From positions 28,499,783 through 28,563,782 of the forward strand of contig OZ020269.1 in NCBI GenBank assembly GCA_963971225.1: a stretch of DNA of 64,000 nt, read 5' to 3'. A model generated the notes under the pieces. That model did no database searches and was not told the DNA's origin. It saw only the letters and a program-made list of their open reading frames with translations. The first letter of the stretch is position 1. Each line of letters begins with the position of its first letter. The translations under genes and the position numbers were made by a program. The stretch comes from Melieria omissa (taxonomy: Eukaryota; Arthropoda; Insecta; Diptera; Ulidiidae). This document shows positions 55,641-64,000 of this stretch, in pieces.

Positions 55641-58500
55641 AACGATAACAGTATTAAATCTACTTTAATACACAATAAAGGTATCCATCATGTGTCATAA
55701 CTATTTTGATTAAATTTTTAATATTAGTCACACTTAATGAAAAATTCTTCTTTAAAATATCGATACTTTATACAGTCTAGTCGTAAGAAAAAAGGAAAGT
55801 AATGTCTACGCGCTTGTGTCCATCGACACTCCCAACAATTTAAAATAGAGTCGAGGCTCTTTTTGGCAAAAACGTGTACTTGTTAAAAGAAACAAAGTGT
55901 ATTCAAGTAATTTGTACTCTGATCTTAGAACTCAAGAAAGTAACTGCGTGATAGAGTACAAGGAATACAACAAAGGACAACAATGTCTACTTTCGAAGTT
56001 CTTTTTGAAATAAACGTATACGTTTTGCAAGAAATAAAATATATTCAAGTACTTTGTACTCTGAACTAAGAACTCAAGAAAGTAACCACGTAACTGCAAT
56101 GATTTGTACGTGTCGTGTATGTGAGCGACCCAGCATTACGTTACCACTACTTAACCCGCTGGGAACCAATGAAGGATACACACGATTCATTTATTAATTT
56201 CTAAGTTGGCTGCCATTTTTTCTACGACACCTTTCTATGTACTGTACGAAGTCAATAATAATAAACTTAGACAAATAACAGTAATATAAAACATATATAC
56301 AACAGTGTATTCTTACAGCTGATATAAATCAATTCTATACTGTATGAGTCTTTTCTCAAATGAGTAATAAAATTTCTTTGACAAAGTGAGTAGTTACCGC
56401 TTTTAAAGTGAATTTACTGCGGCCGCTACACTTGTCAACAAAATCTGTTCGCTTGGTTTGCATTAATTTTATTTTTATTTTCTGGAATTTCGATTTATAA
56501 TCGAATTTCGAAATTTTGAATCGAGGGGGAAAAATAAATTAGAAGCATTAATGGTTATGGCGAGCACGTGAGGTGCATAGGCGCGCACCCGGCGGCGGTT
56601 TATGGGTGCCCGTGTCTTGTACGCGGCAGCAGTTAATTTTTTAATATTTCATTGTATTGTCGTTGGGGTTAAAAGAGAAATTATTGTATGCCTGATGAAC
56701 GCACCTACAAAGTTTTTTAATTTTGATTTTCCTATTTTGTAAAAGACATCAAATGGGGTTAATGCCGCCGCAGAGTCTAAATGAAGTGCATGCTGACGCG
56801 TAGCAATTTATCATTCATTTGAATGCATGTAAACAGGCGAATATGAGCCGACTTAATTGAAGCATTAAATTTGAAAAGACAAAACAAACAAAGCGAATGC
56901 ACGCGGAAAAGTTAGCGGGGGGCGGAAACCGCATTAATGACTCAATTTCAGAATCGGTAGCCATCGGCAGACTGTTGTGCGCAATGTTGACAGACAGCCT
57001 GACAGACCGACTGACTGACTGACTGGGCGGCTGTCAGTTGTGCATTTTATGCGCCCCACATGCACACGCAACGCACACCCAAATATATTCATTTATGCAT
57101 AAATATCAAAGATGGCACAACTTGGATGGAGCAACAAAAAATGGCCAAATGGCAAACAAATAAATAAAAAATTCAGCGGAAAAAATGCCATTAAAAATTT
57201 CCAGCGATTAAAACATTTTTCCCAACCGTTTGTCGCTGCCGATGATGGCACATTTTGCCAGCAATAAATACAGCAGCGGCAACCGCGACCAACACCGCCA
57301 CCGCCACCGACCGACGACACAAATCGCTGGCACTGGTGCGGTCGCCAACAACAACAACGTCAGCCAAGAGGAAAACGCTGCCGGGATGTGAAGCAAGTTT
57401 CTGCTGCTTATTACTCATTCTAAACAACGCATACCGCAGCGGCAACAGCCAGCATGTGCACCACCAACGCTGAGGAATCGACAACAACAGCAACAACATT
57501 CATAATAACAGCGGCAACATTAGCGGCAAAATGAACTTAAAATGCAACGAAGCATACCAGCAGTCAGGCAAACCGACTTGCAAGCAACACTGGCGCCCGC
57601 ACCCCCGCGCCGCACACACACACACACAGCACGGCTTCTGGCCGCGCCTTCATTCATCCAGGCAGTCAGCCAGCCAACCAGCTAAACAGTTCAGCACTCA
57701 AGCAAACAGTGAGCAAAGTGTGCTGGGCGGTGGCAGGAGAACAGCGATGCGTCTACACATCGACAACTTCCTACTTGTAGGCTGACTGCATTGGTGAAAC
57801 CCTAATGCAACAACAAAAACAACAACAACGCGCAAATCATCTTACAAAAGAGCCTCAAAGGCAAAAACTGGTTATGCATGGAAAATGAAATTGACAAAAG
57901 CGAAAAGAAGCTAGCAAGGAGAAACTTGAAAAAAGTTAACAGACATCAGCAGTAAAATAATAACAGCAGCAGCAACAACGGCGACCACATTTGCGGCAAA
58001 AATTGTGCAGTACATAAACGAAAGAATAGCAAACTGAACAAATGGGAAGACGAAGAAGAAGAAGAAGACCGCGGCCACAGCACAGATGCGAGCTAAAGAA
58101 ATTGCAACCATTGCGAAAAAAACTTCTTTGCCAACAATGCGTTAAGAATTCTTCAGTTTAAGAAGTGTTTAGTGTGTTTCATAAATAAATAAATAAAAAT
58201 ATTTTCATGGATGCCAAACGATACCGAATACGATGAGGAAGTGTAACTATATTCTTCCATTGATTACTATGGCAGCATTTCTGCTATTCATACTTACTAA
58301 ATATTCTATCCTTTTGTAAACAAGAAAGGTTCTGCATCAATTAAGGATATTGCCACATTCATCCGTAGCTCAGGCTGATTTCAACCACCACTGAACAACG
58401 GATAACAGGAGCTTACAATCTCTTTGACTAACCTAACCCACCATCCTAACCTAACCCATCCTTTCAAATACCATCTTATTCAGTCGTTTTTTATACTCTT
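55640..58500. other. intergenic, no gene recognised
   Basis: 55780-56100 holds two diverged copies of a segment with AATGTCTAC, AAACGTGTACTTGTTA and ATTCAAGTAATTTGTACTC (about 180 bp apart). 56400-58130 is mixed with CAA/CAG repeats; open frames there are compositional. 58420-58470 has TAACCTAACCC-type runs. Confidence 0.35.
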
Positions 58501-58504
58501 CTGT

Positions 58505-58650
58505 TCTACTCGATTATGTTGAAGTTTAGTTTTACTCTGTTATCGGTTGTGGAATGGTCTCCCTGCAGATATTTTCCCCAACACTGATGATCTCGATGGG
58601 TTCAAGGCAAGAGTCCATAACCACTTCACTCTTAACTCTATCTCCTAACC
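58505..58650 (+). pseudogene. non-LTR reverse transcriptase C-terminus
   Basis: One frame reads CYRLWNGLPADIFPNTDDLD, GFKARVHNHFTLNSIS, stop at about 58646-58648. 'RLWNxLPxxVF......FKxxVxxHL' is the common end of CR1/L2/Jockey-like reverse transcriptases. Upstream is already decayed (a TGA shortly before), so it is a 5'-truncated copy. Confidence 0.75.
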
Positions 58651-58739
58651 TTTACATCTTTCCTGAACCAACGCATTGCCTCGCATTAATAAGGGTCATC
58701 TTCGGCGCGTTTGTTCGAGTTAAAAAATAAAAAAAATGT

Positions 58740-59870
58740 GTGCTCATGTATTCTCAGCCCCTTTATACCCATTATGAGATATTTTTATCCATCCTATACA
58801 TATATTTCCTCTATTTATATTTCTCCTCTATTTCCTATCTATCCTTATCTGTTCTATGGTTTGCACATATCTCCTACAACATTTACATCTTCTCAATTAT
58901 TCCTACCCATCCGTTCTATTTAGTCTATCTCCACTAACTCTCGCGTCTCTACTTTCATCTTTTCTTATCTGTCTTCGCTTAATCGATTCGCTTTCCTCAA
59001 ATTCTATCATATCTGATATAATCCTTACACATTCTTACATACTCTTACTCATCATATTTAGTCTGATTCTCCACTAACTTTCGCGTCTTTACTTTTGCCT
59101 ATCCTTCTCTTTACTTAAACGGTTCGCTTTCATCACCTCCTATCATAACTCACATAATCCTTACCCTCCAATGTAATTTTATTCTCCACTAACTTTTCAC
59201 TTTTCTACTTTCATCTTTTCTTATCTGTCTTTGCTTTATCGATTTGTTTTCATTAAATTCTATCATATCCGATATAATCCTTACACATTCTTACGTACTC
59301 TTACTCAATCTATTTAGTCTGATTCTCTTTTACTCTTTTACTCTCTTTTACTTTTGTCTATCCTTTTCACTTGATCCATATTCTTGCATATCTGACATAA
59401 TCCTTACCCACTCGCATCTTCTATTATTCATGCTATCCAGTGTTACGCTCCAGTAATTATCTGGAGAGTAACTCCAGTAATTATCTGGAGAGTAACTCCA
59501 GTAATTACCACTTCCCTACTTTCGCTTATCCTTATTTGTTCTATCTAAATCGATTCGCTTTGATCAAATTGTCTGTGTTCCACATAAACCTTACCTATTC
59601 CTATACATTCAAACTATTCTATCATGATTCTCTACTTTTGGGTATTCGTATCTGTCGTAACTTAATCCATTCGCTTTCTTTAATTTGTCTACATATCTCG
59701 TACAACCCTTACACCAGTTGTCCTATCTTAACCAAATCTATTTTATCATATTTCATTTTTCTCAACTATCAGATTGTTCAGATCTATCAACAGACATTCT
59801 CGCATATTTTCAATCATTTTAACAGTGAATTCAATTGTTCAAACGACGAACTGACAGAATAGATCTTCTT
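58740..59870. repeat. pyrimidine-rich strand, 1.1 kb, degenerate repeats
   Basis: Plus strand is mostly T and C (CTCCTCTATTTCCTATCTAT and alike), with recurring text such as TCATATCTGATATAATCCTT, ACACATTCTTAC, TCGATTCGCTTTC. A 26-bp unit CCAGTAATTATCTGGAGAGT is repeated at 59450-59506. Follows directly on the LINE end at 58650. Confidence 0.65.
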
Positions 59871-59879
59871 ACAGTTCAC

Positions 59880-62160
59880 AGTTCTAACACAACAACTGCC
59901 AAACTAAGCATTAAATGAGCTCATTGCAAGAGCTATGGTTGAGTTTTCATTTGTCTGTTTTTAAAGTACGTAGAAAAGAAATCTCATGCTCCTGAAAAAA
60001 GGAAACTAACAGAAAGAAAAGGAAATGAAAATGTCAACAACTCCTTTTCCATTCCGCAGTTAAAACTTACAACTCTACAAAAACAGACCACTTAGATTGA
60101 GATTGAGGATCATTGTGATACCATAAGATATCTTTTTTCGCCTAAGACTCAAACCAACCGCAACAAATAATGAACGAGTATTAAACTTAAGCAGGATGTC
60201 CCTGAATATTTCTTAGATAAGCAAAAGATGGAGAATGCTTTCGTTACCCCTCTTTGTCTCTGCAGTTTCTGTAAATTGATCCAAGTTCAATCTTTTTGCA
60301 TGACAACCAAAGATGCACTGTCCAGTGATGACAACGACAACAAATCAGCACAAACATTCTTTGAGATTTAAGTAACAAACTTTTTATGAACCAATGAAAA
60401 CTGTTTCGTTTTATTTTGACCGCATCTGTAAAAAGTTGAGGCATAATAAAAGCCAACAAGTAAACCACGTTGCAACGTCAACAAGAAATCTTGCACTTAA
60501 AACAACAACAACAACAATGACAAAACTAACAAACAGTGGCAGCCGGAGCAACAGCAACAGTAAAATTCAAAATTAGACTGCGTTGCAGTTTTTCCAAGCA
60601 ACAAACTTACAAAAAAAATAAAACAAAAAAAAAATAAAACATTGCTACATACATATATGTACATATGTGTGTATATTTTGTAGCTAAACAACAACAATAT
60701 TTGCATATGCATACAATCACACAAATGCACACATGCGAAAAGACACTGTGTGTGTGTGTGTGTGTTGCGGCCGAGCTGCTGCACTCGACTGTGCAACATA
60801 ATGAAATGCGGCGCGCAAAGCGACAAGCGAGAAAAAATGTCAAATAAAATTGAATTTAAATGCACAAAACAACGACGCCAATTGCATTTTTAGTGGTACG
60901 AATACCAACACACACACACACACATGCAGGGTATCTATGTATGTGTGTGTGTGTGTGTTTGGAATTCGTAGTAGAAGTTTTGAACGCGTACTTGCCACCG
61001 CTGCAGTGGCTGTTGCAGCATTTGGCCGCTGCTTGTTGCATGGGTAGTGGTGAAGTGGTAAATTTTTAGAAGTTCATAAATAAAACAAAGCGAACGAGCA
61101 ACAACAACAACAACAACAACAATAAATACACTAAACCGAAGTGCGCATGCGGTCAAATGCAGTTTTGTTACGAACGCTGAGGAATTTGTTGCTGGCGCAA
61201 CTTGCAATGGGAGGAACACAGTGGCACAGACAGCTGGCCGGGCGAACGAACGAACAGCACGGACAACAAAACTTTCGAGCACGAGCATACGAGTGGGAGC
61301 CTACACACACACACACACACACACATAAAGCACATCAACTAAGTGAATGAGTGAGTGAGTTGTTTTCGGCCTGACCGAAATTTAAATGCCCTACACCGAA
61401 AGGCGTGTCTGTCGGCGTTAAAGTTAATGTCACGTCTAGATTGCTGTTCACACCACGCCATTGAATTTGCCGCAATCAATAAGGCAAGTACGAGCACATC
61501 GCCTGTGGAGTAACCACAAGTTGAGACATACACATTTACATGCATATTTATCGACATACTATATTTGTACGAACATTGTGTGCTATATTGGAATTTGTGA
61601 AGCACGTCGCCGACAGATTCTTGCTAAAAACGCAGTCACCTTATTGAAGCCGTTAGCTGCTTTCTGGCTTTTATGATTGTCGACTTATGCTAATGAAACA
61701 CAAGTACTCGAATACACTGTAGGTGACTGTCATTGGAATACTGAGCACCACCATTCCGATGCGTTTTTCAAGTTCTAGAATTTCACAGTAGTCAAGTCTC
61801 AGAAATCTACGCTTCGTTGAGCTATTCCGCATGATTAGCTGAAAATCATATTTCAGTTTCAAATATTTTTATAGTCAATTCCATTTAGAAATTTTTGGTA
61901 TTTCATGACGAAAACGTGAAAACTTGCAACAGGAAGTTGCTTGAAAAATTCCAACAAATTTGTACAAAGCTTTTCTGATTAAGCTGAAATTGTTATCATT
62001 TATTTGAGCGAGCAACTTTTTGTCGAGTGGCAGTAAAATTTTTCCTGTGAAGTTGGAGATAGTTTCAAACAGAATTAAATTCATGTTTGTCATTTGAGTT
62101 GGACAATGTTTTGTTTTACTTGTAGTGGTGCTTGACAAGTTTCTTCGGTTCCGAAGTTAC
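59880..62160. other. intergenic, microsatellite-rich, no gene
   Basis: GT/CA microsatellites at about 60746-60765, 60908-60925, 60943-60958 and 61302-61325; CAA repeats at about 60500 and 61100. 60800-61650 is G+C-richer. Open frames to 122 codons exist on both strands without any family signature. Confidence 0.35.
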
Positions 62161-62161
62161 T

Positions 62162-62385
62162 TAACACTAAAAAGATCACAAGTTTTCCATACCTACACAT
62201 CATATCCGCTGATATCACGTAAAGTATCTATTAATAAAGAAACTTAGAAAAAATAAATTTTTTAGATATAAAACTATTCACAATAAAAAATAAAAATTAC
62301 CAAAACAAAAGTTGATAGAAATACTAAAAAATTCACAGATAAATTAACACCCGTCTAAATGACCGCAATGGTTGTGCTAGTGTTA
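62162..62385. mobile_element. possible small TTAA-type MITE
   Basis: TTAACACTA at the left and TAGTGTTAA at the right enclose about 215 bp of AT-rich DNA. The inverted ends are only nine bases including TTAA, so chance is not excluded. Confidence 0.3.
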
Positions 62386-62585
62386 AGAAATATTTCTCAG
62401 GGACCGGAAATAACAGTTATTTATGAAAACTACATGTGAAAAAATTACTATGAAGGAAATGAAATGTACAAATACATTTCTTTTCGCACTGAGAATCAAA
62501 CTTGAAAATAAACTTTTTTTTGTAATTTTTATGGAGAAATTAAAAAATAAGAATTATTTTTTGTCTTTATTTTAAAATTCTAATA

Positions 62586-63819
62586 CGAGGGTTGCCATTA
62601 TATTTTTTCAAAAACCATCAAAATGCATTTTGTTATCAACAAAAATGGTTATATTGCTTTTCAAGACATTCTTCTTTAAGATTTATACACTTTTGAATGC
62701 ACTCAAACCAATTGTCGAAGCACTTTTTCCACTCCGATTGAGACACCTCCAAAACATGGTTTTTGAATGCTTCAGCAGCATCTTCTGGCGATGAAAATCG
62801 TTGATCATGCAATTTTTTTTATGTGTGGGAATAAAAAGAAGTCATTGAGTGCTAGGTCAGAGCTGTATGGCGGATGACCCATTACATCGATGCTTTGGTC
62901 GATCAATTGGTTGTTTGAGCCGATGTGTGAGAGCGCGCATTGTCCTGGTGAAGAATGATTCGGCGTCGGCGGTTGTTTTTCCGTATTTCATTGAACACTT
63001 CTGTCCAACAAATTGTTGTGTACCACTCAGAGTTTACCGTTCTACGTTGCTGTAATGACACAGTGACAAGAAACAGGCGACCATTTTCTTCGATGTGCTG
63101 CGTGCCCGAACAACTTTTGTTGGATTTGGCTCGTCTTGGAGGACCCACACGGTCAATTGCTCTTTTGTTTCGGGCTCATACGCATATATCTATGATTCGT
63201 CACCTGTCACGAACTTATAAACGTCTTTCGAAGTATCGCGATCGCATTGTTCCATCATTTCTTTGCACCAACCGACACGAGCCCTTTTTTGAGCGATTGC
63301 CATATTATGCGGGATCCAACGAGAACAAATCTTTCTGACAGCTAAATGTTCATGCAATATCAAATGCATGGCCGTGGAACTAATGCCCAAGGATACCTCT
63401 ATTTCACGGTATGTCACATGACGATCTGACGTAAGTCAGTTCACGCACAGCATCGATGGTTTTTGGCACAATGATCGATTTCGGACGACCTTCACGAAAT
63501 TCGTCCTGGAACGAACGGCGACCACGCTTGAATTAAACCATCACTAAATGCCGAATGAAGGCGATCGAAGCCCTGTTGTTGAGATAATTCACTTCGGAAA
63601 TCGTAACAAATTATTGCTCGAAAATTTTCACGAGTTAAATCCATTTTTTGACCGAGATACATTTTTCAAGTCAATGTAAACGACACAAATAGCGCTTGAA
63701 CATCAAAGTGTTCTAAGCACGTTTATGGTAAAAAATGACAAACTTTTCAATGGTGATCTTAGATTTTTCGAAAACTTACTAGACCATCCCTATTGAAAAA
63801 ATATAAAAAGCAGCCTACG
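62586..63819 (-). mobile_element. mariner element, about 1.23 kb
   Basis: Bounded by TA on both sides. Left end CGAGGGTTGCCATTATATTT and right end (reverse complement) CGTAGGCTGCTTTTTATATT form inverted repeats of about 28 bp with several mismatches, both continuing into TTTTTCAA. Encloses a broken mariner transposase. Size is just under the normal 1.3 kb. Confidence 0.85.
62636..63644 (-). pseudogene. mariner transposase, DD34D, broken
   Basis: Starts ATG with MDLTRENFRAIICYDFRSEL, SQQQGFDRLHSAF; then a deletion/frameshift; TYREIEVSLGISSTAMHLIL, KICSRWIPHNMAIAQKRARV; first Asp in VTGDES; EQRRTVNSEWYTTICW-like block; second Asp in RIILHQDNARSHTSAQTT; third Asp in GHPPYSSDLALNDFFLFPHI. Defects include TAG in place of the Trp after GDES, frameshifts near 63510, 63130 and 62830, and a short deletion in the DNA-binding part. 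Relatively young but not active. Confidence 0.9.
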
Positions 63820-63829
63820 TAATAACAAT

Positions 63830-64000
63830 TATTTTTGATTTTTTTCATATTAGTCCAAAAATAAAAGTTTTTTTCGATTTTCGATGTTGTCCTATGATAA
63901 CAATTATTGGTGACTTTTATTTTAAAAAGACATGAATAAAAATCAGTAAGTCACTTTTATTGTTTAAGTCATCAATAAAAATCATTCAGTGACTTTTATT
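63830..64000. repeat. short degenerate repeat at window end
   Basis: GTGACTTTTATT occurs at about 63911 and 63989, with a variant GTCACTTTTATT at about 63951, and AATAAAAATCA between them, about 40 bp apart. Runs off the window. Confidence 0.5.

Overview
This window is eukaryotic DNA, most likely from a higher fly (Diptera, Brachycera; a tephritid fruit fly is my best guess, but the sequence alone cannot prove it). Reasons: a split gene with GT-AG introns and a clear insect-type Dystroglycan product, many short CA/TG, CAA/GTT and CAG microsatellites, and dense mariner/Tc1, hAT-like, SINE and non-LTR retrotransposon debris. No bacterial genes, CRISPR arrays or operons are present.

The only gene I can defend is Dystroglycan (Dg), on the minus strand from the start codon at 44044 to the stop at 25006. 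I traced 14 coding exons with consistent GT-AG borders and reading phases, plus one probable optional exon. The chain runs: signal peptide; 11.3 kb first intron; N-terminal alpha-dystroglycan domain; acidic linker; large Ser/Thr-rich mucin exon(s); two cadherin-like (CADG) domains with a SEA-like segment; one transmembrane helix; cytoplasmic tail with two PPxY WW-binding motifs, the last at the extreme C-terminus. A probable 5' UTR exon lies at 44045-44295. The 3' UTR runs below 25005, probably towards 22.8-23.1 kb.

Region by region: 1-700 decayed mariner; 2.0-4.25 kb purine-rich strand; 4.4 kb tRNA-like SINE head; 5.36 kb hAT-type MITE; 7.4-9.4 kb LINE relic, SINE and a minisatellite; 10.56-14.78 kb recent tandem duplication of about 2.0-2.2 kb; 17.3 kb hAT-type MITE with perfect 8-bp target duplication; 18.4-19.1 kb tandem repeats; 20.8-21.4 kb SINE split by a Harbinger-like MITE; 21.6-22.1 kb TTAA-flanked element; 22.7-44.3 kb Dg, whose first intron holds a minisatellite (32.9-33.96 kb), a mariner relic, LINE relics and a 1.6-kb Tc1-type element (40.3-41.9 kb); 45.0-46.2 kb second minisatellite; 46.97 kb MITE; 49.9-50.3 kb SINE; 50.3 and 54.7 kb mariner-type relics; 51.9 and 52.6 kb SINE heads; 55.2 kb TTAA element; 58.5 kb LINE C-terminus followed by 1.1 kb of pyrimidine-rich DNA; 62.6-63.8 kb nearly full-length but broken mariner.

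The Dg exons build one protein that links extracellular matrix to the dystrophin complex. The rest is intron, intergenic DNA and mobile-element sediment. The most interesting signals are the phase-0 cassette design of the Dg mucin region, the nested and paired transposon structures, and shared 3' tails between SINE and LINE copies.
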